Shown piece after piece: positions 11,496-21,870 of a DNA stretch of 64,000 nucleotides. A program made the position numbers and the translations under genes. The first letter of the stretch is position 1, and every line of letters starts with the position of its first letter. Below the pieces are notes generated by a model. It was not told the origin of the DNA, did not search any database, and saw only the letters and a list, made by a program, of their open reading frames with translations. Source of the stretch: Apostichopus japonicus (taxonomy: Eukaryota > Echinodermata > Holothuroidea > Aspidochirotida > Stichopodidae); the NCBI RefSeq assembly GCF_037975245.1, contig NC_092576.1, positions 9,565,501 to 9,629,500 of the forward strand. Direction: 5' to 3'.

Positions 11496-11578
11496 TGTAC
11501 TTCAAACTTTTTGAGTTTCTTCAATTGGTCATACAACTGCTTCTTGGAACTTGAAGAAAAACTGTTGCAAACAGATCT
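11496..11578 (-). CDS. probable internal exon, unknown protein
   Basis: This minus-strand block of 83 bases is flanked by a good acceptor (GATTCAACAG) and a good donor (ACA|GTAAGTG). It encodes a Ser-rich stretch followed by a Lys-rich amphipathic helix (KKQLYDQLKKLKKF). The 3' phase matches the block at 10363. The 5' phase does not match the integrase exon ending at 13430, so if they are one gene at least one exon between them was missed or lost. Confidence 0.45.
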
Positions 11579-11739
11579 CTGTTGAATCAAAGCAAAGAAC
11601 ACAATCATAGCACACTGGAAACTTACTTAACCATGAATTGTAAAAATAGGCCTGGGGGGGGGAGTCTTAAAAAACAAATTTCCAGAGGACAAGAAATTCG
11701 GGCAAAAGTCCTGAAAAATTCGGGCAGCCTAAGAGGAGA

Positions 11740-11743
<4 letters not shown>

Positions 11744-11831
<88 letters not shown>
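11744..11831. repeat. (TA)n microsatellite
   Basis: A long TA dinucleotide run with two TATATTTATATATAAATA interruptions. The open frame that ends in Tyr-Ile repeats across it is not a gene. Confidence 0.95.
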
Positions 11832-12399
11832 GTATATAAATATGCAGTAGCTTGCGCAAATCTTTTTCAAATTTTTGCCCGACAATTCATTGATTTTCTT
11901 TATTTAGCATCATGATGCCCGAATATTTCCGTGTAACACCACCGTAAGCACAGCTCACCTGGGCTACCACACTTTTTGCGCGATCAATTTTTTTTCTAAC
12001 TAGTCAACTGTATACCTGGACATCTCCGACATGAGTGTATATAAGAAACATTTTCTTTTTGATGGAATGGATGGTGGGGGGGGGGGGAGTGCCTACAAGC
12101 CTAGAAGTACAGGTTTATCATATTCTTTGTTACATTTTATACTGTTTTGTGAGACAAATTGCAGTCTCACCCGACACAGCGACATTATCCCGCCTACATG
12201 TCGTTGAACAATGTATGTTTTTCTGGAGGTAGCTGAGTACTGTGTTAAAATAATAAATACGGTAACTAAATATGAGCTTAAAAAATATACTGTCCTATTT
12301 TTCCTCTTCAAAGTGATGTAACCATTTTTTCTTCAACTAATTTGCCAAATTTTTGGGGAAGTGTCAATTTCTAAAATGTGAGATTATAAAATAAAGAAT

Positions 12400-12595
12400 G
12401 TTTATATGCAACTTGCAAGGCCTCAGATGTGCCGTTTCCGGCAATCCGAGAGGCTTTTTTTGCCAACAATTTTCTCGTACGCTACGCGCCAACCGATGGT
12501 GGCGCTCCGCTTGGATAGTGTCACAGGAACTTTCGGGCACAAAACTTTCTGCCCCCCGAATTAAAATGGTCCCGTACGCCTATGACCTCGGCCCA
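12400..12595. repeat. MITE fragment with shared hairpin module
   Basis: It has CTTGCAAGGCCTCAGATG, then the hairpin module GTACGCTACGCGCC...GGTGGCGCTCCGC (12477-12512), then CCCCGAATTAAAA and GTACGCCTATG as at the right ends of related elements. The stretch resembles the inside of the hAT MITE at 4931-5594 (GGCCGTTTCCGGCCATCTGAG against GTGCCGTTTCCGGCAATC). No clear left terminus was found. Confidence 0.55.
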
Positions 12596-12599
12596 CAAC

Positions 12600-13025
12600 A
12601 TTAGGCTTCTGTACTCAATGTGGTACAATTACATACCATATGCGCAATCGTTCCAAGCTTCTGAGATATTATGTTTAGGAAGGTGCGTTAGTGTAGGGAC
12701 AGGTTAGAGGGGAGTGAGGTAACTGTTTGGCATTTTTTGACTTCAAATGACCTTTATGACCTCCGACAAAATCAAACAGTTTCTTTTACTCAATGTTATG
12801 CACTATCTTACCAAGTACGAGATCTGCCCAAGCGTCCAATATTGAGATACCATGTTTACACAATTTCAGGTTTCACAATTTGACCCGAATGACCTTTGAC
12901 CTCAAACAATACAATACGCTTCTTGTACTCAACAATGTACTCTTTTGCACAAACTATGGGATCAATCTAAGCTTCGATTTTTACAATGTGGGCGGTACAA
13001 AGACACGCACACACACGCCAGCATG
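12600..13025. repeat. degenerate ~110-130 bp repeat with TGACCTTTGACCT
   Basis: Repeated phrases (CTTCTGTACTCAATGT / TTTTACTCAATGTTATG / CTTGTACTCAACAATG; GATATTATG / GATACCATG; AATGACCTTTGACCTC) return at about 130-150 base intervals. The same family, inverted, is seen near 54050-54250. One copy contains an exact DR1 nuclear-receptor type site (12890-12902). Confidence 0.6.
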
Positions 13026-13429
13026 AATAAATAGGTTACGATTATTATCAAAGCCAGGAAAGCTGCTCTTCAGAAGTTGAACATTAAATTGCAGAGTTTC
13101 AAACTGACATCACATAAAATTATCTTCTCAAAACTAAAACAAATGAAATTTAATTTCTGAAAACAATTGTCAGGAAACTGAAGTTTTCTTCTAATTAACT
13201 TATTCCCGTCTTTTTTATTGTTGGCAATAATGGTTAATTTGTTAGGCCATTAAGTCGAAACTGATTTATTGTGTGAAGACAGCTACAGCACTTTACCCTC
13301 ACATAAGCCAGCAAATACTCAGAACTGATTAAGTTGCTGATTATTTTTAAGGAAATTCTGGAGGAATTATGCCAATCCTCCTCCTCCCCCACCCCCCCCC
13401 CCCAAAAAAATACTGCAAAGAAATCTTAC

Positions 13430-13632
13430 TTGTGCAAAATTCTTTAAGTAAAATTGAATTGAATTTCTTCTTCTGAGGAAGGCCTGTGGTACTGTTAATA
13501 AGTGTGTACAGTACTTTCTCATTCACAGCCTTCACTTCATACGGCCCAATTAGCCAAGAGTTTTCGAGCTTCCCTCCTCTTCGGGCATCCTTTCTAGCAT
13601 TCCATACGAGAACACTGGAACCAACTTCGAAG
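13430..13632 (-). pseudogene. integrase relic, C-terminal (GPY-type) exon
   Basis: After an ATTCAGAG acceptor, the frame reads FEVGSSVLVWNARK, then GGKLENSWLIGPYEV and LPQKKKFNS, ending at a strong A|GTAAGA donor. The VG-x-VL, GGKL-W-GPY and KKK-N elements are the usual signature of the integrase C-terminal domain in Ty3/gypsy-like and Ginger proteins. The frame is kept only if the second of two adjacent AGs (13633-13634) is used. This exon has no lesion. Confidence 0.8.
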
Positions 13633-13742
13633 CTCTGAATAAAATAAAATCCAGCAGATATACGTAAACATCATAATACAATGCATATGTTGCCATTCAT
13701 TTAATTACAACTTCAATGTACAACATAGCATTATATAATTAC

Positions 13743-13943
13743 CTTTTTTGGTGCCTATTATCCAAATTCTTTTTTTGCCGTTCTTGGGCTTTGCCAATAT
13801 TTTCTTTCACAACACCTTTGATTATGTCCCGCGACTGTGACATGAGTTGAAAAACCCTCTCCCGCTGTGCATCGCTGCAGTCTGTAGTAGGAGCTTCTGG
13901 TTGGACAATGGAGTCTTCAATGTCGACTGGTCGCAATGGCTCT
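13743..13943 (-). pseudogene. integrase relic, connector exon
   Basis: This intact 201-base exon runs from an ATATCCAG acceptor to an AG|GTAAT donor. It starts REPLRPVDIED, the region right after the core where such proteins read GREPxLP. It ends with a Gln/Lys-rich helix (GKAQERQKKNLDNRHQK) that precedes the C-terminal domain in the family. Phase is 2 on entry and exit, consistent with both neighbours. Confidence 0.8.
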
Positions 13944-14521
13944 CTGGATATATGAAGATAAATTAACATTCAATTATTCACAACACTTTCTTGACGAAGA
14001 ATAAATAAATATTTATATATTTTATTTTCACTATTAAGACCATTGAACCAGAAATTTGAGTCACATCACATACTCAAACCAGCACAAATATAAAACCCTT
14101 ATATATATTCTGTGCTGTTATAGGTCCAACTTGCATACCAGTCAATTATGATAAATATATAGTATATGAAAAACAAAACCAATGTCAGTGGCATTAATTG
14201 CATGTATCTTTTAAGTTAATGGGCATGCATTTACAGTTTAATGAATGTTCATATTTTGTACTTGCTGCAGAGTGTACCATATACAGGGTTAATATTTATT
14301 TGTTTAGATATTATAACTTAAATTGGGTTATTGATGGTCCTCTATTTAGCGTTTTTTCCCAGGACCTGGAATGTGTCAAATTAGATTTTATCGTACAGAG
14401 GACTGGTGTAGCTATGCAAGATTTGTCCAAACTCTCTTATCCCTGATTGTTTTTTCTCTGTATATGGCCTTAGCAAATGTAAATCTCTATTCAGCAATGG
14501 CAGGTTTAAATTATTACAAAC

Positions 14522-14812
14522 CTTCCAAACATCACAGCAAAAGGTGAAAGACCTATTGAACCATGTCTGGCTGTATGGTACCCCATGAGAATTGAAGACA
14601 GCATTTCATCTCAGTCATGTTGGTTTTCATTGACAACCTTGATGAGTGACCTTTGCAGAGTTTGGTTGAATCTTTCATCAAGCCCATTGGTCTGTGGGTG
14701 GTAGCTAGAGGATTCTCTGTGGTCTACCCCTATCATGTCAAACAGGGACTTGTTCAGAGCATTAACAAATTCTCCTCTCTGGTCTGAGATGACAATTTTC
14801 ATGCACCCAAAT
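14522..14812 (-). pseudogene. integrase relic, core exon with Asp2 and Glu
   Basis: The exon reads FGCMKIVISDQRGEF with the second catalytic Asp. After exactly 35 residues follows the Glu in NGLDERFNQTL, preceded by SSSYHPQTNG, the best conserved block of the fold. A TGA replaces the expected Trp codon right after NENQHD (14611-14613). The rest of the core (YHTARH, SPFAVMFG) continues in the same frame up to AG|GTTTGT. Confidence 0.88.
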
Positions 14813-15124
14813 CTAAATAAATGGAAACATTTAAATAACTATTGTTAAAGTATTGATTACGAGTAATGTAATGAACTACTGGCATCTGCAGAATGGCTAC
14901 ATGGTTTAATCAGGAAATCATTTCAGCACTGATTTAAAAAAAAAAGTAAGTTAAAAGCACTGACCATATCCCACTAACATTTCATTGACATTAACTTAAG
15001 AAACAACTTCTATAAATTCCTGTAACCATTTGGCCGCTTTCTGGGTCACAGTTAAAACAGTGCAAATGCAGGTCTGCATAACTAATTCCATGTAAAGTAG
15101 AAACAAAAGTAGATGGATATTTAC

Positions 15125-15286
15125 CTGGCCATGGTTTCAAACAGAAAGTTTGCAACAGTTTTTGCTGTTTTGTTTCTGTACAGCAACAGCCTCTGGCCAT
15201 TTTGAAAAATAGTCACATAGGGTTTATATGATGTACTTATTTCCATTGATGGTCTCTGGAAGGGGTCCAATCATATCCACACCCAT
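15125..15286 (-). pseudogene. integrase relic, core exon with Asp1
   Basis: After a T-rich TTTTTTTAG acceptor comes MGVDMIGPLPETINGNKYII, with the first catalytic Asp in VDMIGPLP. An in-frame TAA (15224-15226) and then DYFSKWPEA follow, and a one-base shift near 15165-15180 moves the typical NKTAKTVANFLFE stretch to another frame. It ends ETMA-AG|GTAAAT, which splices in frame to the next exon to give an Arg codon. Confidence 0.85.
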
Positions 15287-16384
15287 CTAAAAAAAGAAGT
15301 AAAATGGCATTCAGAACCATACACAATCTAATCATACGAACTGATGTTCAAGTGATTTATATCTGAGTTTTGTAAAATGCTAAACATTCAATTGTTTTTT
15401 TTATTTTTTATTGTAACTCACACTGGAAGACTCTGTTACCAATTTTTTTCTTCACTACCAAACCTATTAGTTACTGACTTGTCAAACCCAGCTGTTATAT
15501 GGAAGTCCAATGGGAAATCTCTGAAGTAAGATGCAAGTCACATACATTGATCTAGCTGACAACCTAGATGGTAATTGTCACTAGGGACTATCATAGGCCT
15601 GGTAACCATTTTCATCACCTTTGAATGTGGGGTGGGGGGGGAACAGATGTATAAGTACCTGGATGAGTGATTGATAGTTAGTCAGAAAATTGCCTTGGAA
15701 TCTGTCAGTGAGATGACAGGGTTACACCTAACTGATGTAGGAAGCATACATTGGTAGTATAGGTACCTATACTTTGGTATCTATATATTGTAAGCATTTA
15801 GAAATGTTACAAATTAATCTTTGAAGGGAATTTGCAGAATTTTTTATATTAATGATAGAAATTCACACTGTAGAGTTACAGTATGGAAGGAAAGACTTCT
15901 TGGTTATTAACCAAGTAGCAAATTTTACTTAAATAGATGTTGAAATAAGCATATGGGTTCATTGGGGATGAATTTTGGACAAAAGGCTATGGCTCTGTTG
16001 GTACTTTAGTTATGAACTGCATATGAATGTACGTACTTAGGACATTTTCTCGGATACTTCTTTATGACAACAATTCAACTACTGAACTCTGTTATGTTCA
16101 TGTGTCATTCTTGCTTCATATCACAATTCAGTTTTCTTTTCATTTTGAAATTCATATCAGATAATTATGAAGTCCAATGTAAAGGTTTTCCTGTTGCTTT
16201 AATTATACGCAGCTAAAAAAAAATATACCAAAATGTGTTCTTAGCGAAATTTGTGTTTATGGCTGCAGTACATGAAAATTCCCGACAGTACTGCGAGTCA
16301 TTAAGTCTACTGAATGTACCACCATCATGATCATCTTTAATATATGCTTAGTAAATTATAACTTTAAGAACAAATGAATGAGCT

Positions 16385-16520
16385 AGATCTTTCATTCTCT
16401 GGACAATCTCCACACATACTCCTTATACTCTTGCACTGGCCAACAAAGGGATGCAAACTTTAAGCATCGGTTGATAACTTGATATGCATATGGTGAATGA
16501 CTTTGCAGTTACAATCATGC
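16385..16520 (-). pseudogene. remnant integrase zinc-finger exon
   Basis: Minus-strand text reads roughly LQSHSPYAYQVINRCLK, then LCWPVQEYKEYV, then in a shifted frame VQRMKDL. This order matches the HHCC finger region of such integrases (H..P..H.G.., YWP, .EYV..C..CQR.KD). One His appears as Tyr and the Cys pair is disrupted by a shift. No clean splice sites were assigned. Position and order fit the gap between the N-terminal and core exons, but decay makes this less certain. Confidence 0.45.
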
Positions 16521-17194
16521 AAACAAATATTGCTTTTAGATGACAAAAAACAAAGTGATTTAGTGATAACTGTGCTGCTTGTGAACAGTATTTTCGACCC
16601 AGGCCTAGCATTAATAAGCTGAACGCATAAGGTGGTCCATATGTATTCCATTAACATGTAAGGCCTATGAGCTAGGATAGGTATTTGAAAAAAAAAACAT
16701 GTTACACAACTTCCATTGCAGATTCCATCAAAATCAGGTGTACATGTGCCTCCTGCTGAAATGCAGATGAAAATAATACTTAGGTGGTGAAATTGTCACC
16801 ACTCGTGTCCTACAAGGACTCTTACAGAAATTGAAATGAACCTGATATTTCTATTGATTTAGCCACCTTCTCAGATCCCTTTCTTTCAAATTAGGGTCTT
16901 ATACCAAAATACTCCTATCATTTGGTCAAATAAGTTCATGATAACATGTGGGATAAAACGAAAGCAAATTGTTGTGCATTTTTATTTGCTCTTTTTTCAA
17001 TTGTTTCTCTCAACAACCAGCTATCCCCCTGAATAGAAATTTATTCACCCACCCTCAAATTTGTCAAAGCGATTACACTAGGCCTATATTAGTTTTTTAG
17101 GTCCATTCTGGTCACTATTCTAGCAATACTACAGTATATCACCAAGCAGTGTCTACATGTGATAATACATTGCAAATTTAATATAAATGATATA

Positions 17195-17240
17195 AACTTG
17201 GTCCATGGAGCTATAATCCCAGGTTTATAGCTCCATGGTT
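17195..17240. repeat. palindrome CCATGGAGCTATAA...
   Basis: TCCATGGAGCTATAA is followed after a short spacer by TTATAGCTCCATGG. A nearly perfect version of the same palindrome is at 49885-49925, more than 32 kb away, so it is a dispersed foldback unit. Here it lies in the intron between the first exon and the zinc finger of the integrase relic. Confidence 0.75.
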
Positions 17241-18224
17241 TAACCTGCACTAATTTAATTGCAACATTGTTTTGTGCATATATTAACAACCTTAATTACT
17301 GTGGAAGAATGTTTAATGAATATTCATACCATAACCATGTACATGTTTGCATAATTAAAATATCACCAGCAAAGAGGCCCATTAAACTTATTAAAAATTA
17401 TTAGCCAACACAGCTAACCTTCTGACAATGAAGTGATGGGCAGGTGGCCAACTGATTACCTATAGCATATATTCGACCTGCTGCAGTGTCTGTGCACATC
17501 CCGGCACCAATATATTAAAAAAATATGGGAAAACCTCTAAAAAGAAAGAGATAATAAAGTAACACTCATTAATTTAATTGATCCTCCAAATGGACAAGAC
17601 AGGGACCCCCCCCCCCTCTCCCTTGCTACCTTGTGTTTTAACTAGTAAGGGGACTAATCCCAGGACATATCTTTCAGAAAATCTGAAAAGTCCTATCCTG
17701 AAGATTTTTTTTTTTTAACCTAGCAATTTCAAACACATAATCATTATTGAAATTAAAAGCTTGTATACTCATGGTAGCATGGGTACACAATACACAGCTG
17801 ATATGTAACTGACAGCTGATCTGGGAGTTTTGGCAGCTACCAGAGTAACAAAAATTATACCAAGTAGGCTTTATTTCAGAGATTGGCAATCGGAGTGGCT
17901 TGAATTTGAATAAAGCAAATTATTTGCAAATAGGGTTAACTCTCGAAGTCCTACTCCTAGGCTACAGTAGGCTAGCCTATAGTAGCCTAATACTATTCGT
18001 GTCTTGCCGACTAATTATGCATCACGATATTCTCTAACACTAATAAAGTTTAGACTTTTCAGTTCTACTCTTAGGTGATTACAAATAATAAAATATACCT
18101 ATAATCTGCAAGGCCCAAATGGCCAATGCACTTAGTTCAAGTTATATGCATATCTATGGAATCATTTTCTTCAGTGGAAATAATTCCTAAAAGTTTTATA
18201 CAAATAAACAAATAATACACTTAC

Positions 18225-18464
18225 CGCCAAACCCTTCTTGTAAGCTTTAATTTTGTGGGCTTTGGCCAAGGGCCTATCTTCGTTGCCATGTGGGCCGACG
18301 TAAACTAGATCGGCATCTCCCGTCAGTCTAAAACTCTTCGATCTTCCCCTTATCGATCTTTCTAGATTTATCGTAGACTTTTCAGGGTACAGTCCTGACG
18401 AAAGATATTTTTCAATGATAATGTAGGCCTACTCGTCATCGGTATCCAGGTCAGGAGAAGTCAT
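18225..18464 (-). pseudogene. integrase relic, N-terminal exon
   Basis: The start is ATG at 18464; there are 80 codons to a GCG|GTAAG donor. Codon 12 is TAG, inside a TAGGCCTAC word common in this genome. The following IIIEKYLSSGLYPEKST, RSIRGRSKSFRL and DLVYVGPHG match the layout of GIN1-type N-termini (a YxxxGxYP segment, a basic helix, and a LFYVG-like strand). This supports a cellular GIN/Ginger lineage over an ordinary Ty3/gypsy pol fragment. Confidence 0.65.
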
Positions 18465-18717
18465 CTTGTAATATCAGATCGGGCTAAGTAAGTTAACGGT
18501 CTCAACTCTTAATGCAATTACTGTGCGTGCATATATGCAGCTACTAAGAAATTTTGGGCCTGCGACATGTAACGACGTAGACGGCACATTCGGCTTACTT
18601 CACTGAGTAAACAGCAGTATACATTTTACAGTAGAATGCAAATACGCATGTCACACCTAGAACGTAGAGCGGGAGATTTCCACATTTCCCGCGTACTGAA
18701 TAAAATATATTGACTCT

Positions 18718-18768
18718 GACCAGGGAGTTTTTCCATAACAACTCCCTGCTCTGACCCCGGATTTGACC
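18718..18768. repeat. hairpin CAGGGAGTT...AACTCCCTG
   Basis: Arms CCAGGGAGTT and AACTCCCTG flank TTTCCATAAC, and the outer words CTCTGAC/GCTCTGACC extend it loosely. A small foldback unit just upstream of the integrase relic's first exon. Confidence 0.6.
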
Positions 18769-19254
18769 TCCATGCTCCGGATGGCGGGGAACTATCACCG
18801 CCGCGTATCGGTTAAAATACATTTACCTTCGACCTACATGGTTGATCTTTCTCCAACGTTTAGAAATTCCGACCTTCCAAACAACTACCCTAATGGTAGT
18901 AACGATTGATAAGCTGCAGAGTCAGACAGACATGACTAATTAGTTCGGAAGATAAGTTTAACATTCATTATGCAGCCTTCTGACAGTCGACGATCGAAAT
19001 AGAGCGGACAGCGTCCCTCTGGAGTGTAGTCTCCATGATAATAATAACATTTTGCCGCCTCTTCCCACAACAGTCGACACTCGAAGTATTAGTTATACTT
19101 TAACCGAGTTTTGAGGGTGCATGCTGACCGATATATAACATTGTCAACCTGGTCTTCGCTAGTAAATTACCTCCTTTTAAGTAATAAGGGAACGTAGATA
19201 GGGCCAGAAATGTTTGTCACTCAACAGAACCACGTTAAAGCTCTTTGAAGAGAA

Positions 19255-19390
19255 CCCGGACACTTTCCACGGTGGCGTAGAAAGCAAGGGAAAGTGTCCC
19301 TGAGACACTATTCACGCAAATGAGACACTATTTCCTAGTAATAAGTGTCCTACGGACGCCCGGACACTCATTACTGCCACACGGGGACGT
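19255..19390. repeat. array of GTCC/GGAC dyads (right)
   Basis: It contains CGGACACTTTCC..GGGAAAGTGTCC, two GAGACACTATT words, and AGTGTCCTACGGACGCCCGGACACT. Read on the minus strand, GTGTCCGGGCGTC is identical to the core of the array at 5815-5995. It lies about 800 bases upstream of the integrase relic's start codon, the place expected for a transposon end, but no terminal repeat tip or target duplication was found. Confidence 0.55.
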
Positions 19391-21300
19391 GGCTCATATG
19401 AAACATACATGTACGCGATCCATTCCTATCAGTTACCAACGGTAACATAAAATTCTCGAAAGAGACAGGTCTACCTAGTAACGTGGTAAAGATTGGACAC
19501 ATCGAGCACGAGGGTTAACCAGTGGAGCTGGTTTCCTCCGTGTCGGTTGGCCTAATCGAGGAAGGGGTGTTGTCTACGGTATCGCTACAACGGAACCTTC
19601 AAATCTGAAAGTAATACTGAAAGAAGATACACGTACCTTCGATCAGAAACAAGTATATTCCTTCAATAATTATTATGAACGATGGAATCGATAATTACAG
19701 AAGAGTAGTACAGAATAAACCATAACCGTCATGTACAATCACCAATAATGGGGTCCGACGACATATTCTCACCCAGTGGGGTGAACAAGGGGGGGGGGAG
19801 GTATGGCCATCGTCACTTTTGGGACATGGTTCAGGCGGGGGATATTGAAATATCTGCTAGGGCAGAATTAGGCCACAGGTACACCGGTGTACATTCCCAG
19901 GGTCTCTATGCCATTAGGAAACTTAAAAAAGAGTGCCAGATGCTTAAATGGCCGTTCATCAAACAATAAGAGGGATATCGAAATGCCACCTGCACTGATA
20001 GCAGGGTTTTTTCCTGTCTAAAATATATTCAAATTAATTTTGTAGTTACGATTATCAATTTTCAAACCCCTTCCTTCACTATCAAACACGTTCTTCTCAC
20101 AAGTGATGTTCACCAGAATCTGCTACAGATCAACCCCCTAGGAAACACATCTGTTCATTTACTTTCTTTGCTAATGCAAACCTTGTTATCATTTCTTGAT
20201 ATAACGTGAGCGGCAAAAGAGAAACCGATGTTTTCAGGCACGGTTCGTTTCCTTTAACAATCTGGTGTTCGACTATGGTACCATACGATTGTTGCAAAAT
20301 CAATGCAGCTTTACATTTGGACTAAAATATGGTTTCATTCATTCGCGATTTGTGATGGATTAATCAATAAAAGGAATAAATCAATCAATATATTAATAAA
20401 CAAGAAAGAAAGAAAGAACAATAAAACACGGATGAAATCGCAAAATTTCTCTCTCTTTTTATCACCTCGTTATGCATCGAAATGTATTGACATTATTACA
20501 ACATCACTGTTATTGAGAGAGAGAGGATCATTTACGCCCTTCGGCAGTTTAACATGTTATTAAGTCTATCGATAAATCAGGTGACAAAACACATGACACC
20601 TCAACCTTCTGATCATATGATTTATTGAAGAAAAAACAAAAATGCTCAAAAATTTTGACGAGATGTCAATGTTGAACTTGGAGAATGTTAAATAGGTCAA
20701 TAACAAAACATAACCAATCTTGCACTGTCACTGTGATAACACATTTTGATGTCACACGTAACAGAATCTGTCACAAATACCTGATCCTAATATCACACAA
20801 ACTTGTGAAGTTTTTTATTTAGTGAGATTTTCCCAATCTCACTTTCCACATAAAATTTTGTTGTGAAACACATTTTTCGGTCAGGATACTTTTCTCATGA
20901 AAATAGCAGCGTAATATTTCTTAAATTTTTTGTTTAATTTCCAAAGTATAAAAAAAAAAAAAATTGGTGATAAACTCCAGATTTTGTGTAGTTATGATAC
21001 AAAATAATATGGTAAATTGCAACATTTTCCAACCCAAACATCCCAAGACATATTTTTGCAAATCAGGAGCCAAAATTGTCAACTTCATTGCTGTCACAGT
21101 AGAATTGAAATTGATCTTTGTGAGCACCATGTACCAAACAATACAATTGTGATCATATTAATAATTACTGTTGGAAATAAAACATCACACCGAGAGAGAG
21201 AGAACCAATGCAAGAAGCAAATTAAAGACCATCACATGACCGAATATCTAAGCAAAAATCATCCAATTATTTGTATGCATAGGATAAATGTAGCACAAAC
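19391..21300. other. gene-free interval
   Basis: No conserved coding segment seen. The frame at 19748-19969 (GHRYTGVHSQGLYAIRKLKK) is open for 73 codons but has no match I recognise and no convincing splice context. An AAAG microsatellite lies near 20400. Confidence 0.5.
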
Positions 21301-21870
21301 TGTCACAGGTCAAACTGTCACAGGTCCAACTGTAGGGTTGCACTTTGAGTAGACTGTCCAGTGAATGAGCTCGAAAATTAAAATGGATGTGAAGGTCACA
21401 ATCGTCTCAACAACGATCATGTGATGGTAGTGCTAACTCCACAGGTAAACGGCTATCTTACTGCCTGACACTTAACTACAGTGTTATAGTACACATATAC
21501 TCTAACACTGCTTACATCGAGGCAATTGTAGCTGGTATACTGTCACATCTCCATGGTTACACTTGACAGCCTGTCACATTGCCAACAGTTGTCACACATG
21601 TAAAACGAATTACACAGATGACAGCCTTTGCCACTACCAGCACCGTAGTTACTTTGCAGACAGCCTATCACGTTGTTACCTAGAACCCACACTGTTAAGC
21701 CTGCTGACAGCCTTTCCCACTGTCGACACCAATGTTACACTGCTGAGAGGCTGTCACACTACTCATTAAGTGTAACACTAATGGCAGCCTGTCACACCTC
21801 TAACACCAGCATTACACCCCTGACAGCTTGTCACACTGCTAACTTCAGAGTTGCACTTTTAATGATATAC
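21301..21870. repeat. degenerate TGTCACA/GACAGCC repeat
   Basis: Words such as CTGACAGCCTGTCACA, TGTTACACTGCTGA and CTGTCACAGGTC recur at irregular 35-55 base intervals through most of this stretch. Units are strongly diverged, so this is an old minisatellite. Confidence 0.6.

Larger units (their letters stand above)
13430..18464 (-). pseudogene. GIN/Ginger-type integrase gene, decayed, with introns
   Basis: Minus-strand exons encode, in order, an N-terminal region like that of GIN1 (18225-18464), a remnant HHCC zinc finger (about 16385-16520), the first catalytic Asp (15125-15286), the second Asp and Glu (14522-14812), a connector (13743-13943) and a GPY-type C-terminal domain (13430-13632). 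The second Asp and the Glu are separated by 35 residues, as in DD35E integrases. All clear junctions are GT-AG and keep frame across exons. Retrotransposons copied from mRNA do not keep such introns, whereas GIN/Ginger DNA transposons and the host genes derived from them do. Lesions: TAG at 18429-18431, TAA at 15224-15226, a frameshift at about 15165-15180 and TGA at 14611-14613. It would have acted in the nucleus as a DDE transposase. It could be a dead transposon or a decayed domesticated copy. Confidence 0.8.

Noticed and set aside
13739-14812. Ordinary LTR retrotransposon pol gene
   Set aside because: No reverse transcriptase, protease or LTRs are visible, and the integrase is divided by conventional introns with preserved phase.
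17440-17525. Minus-strand frame YIGAGMCTDTAAGRIYAIG as another integrase exon
   Set aside because: It is open but does not match the expected zinc-finger region, and no clean acceptor fits the phase.
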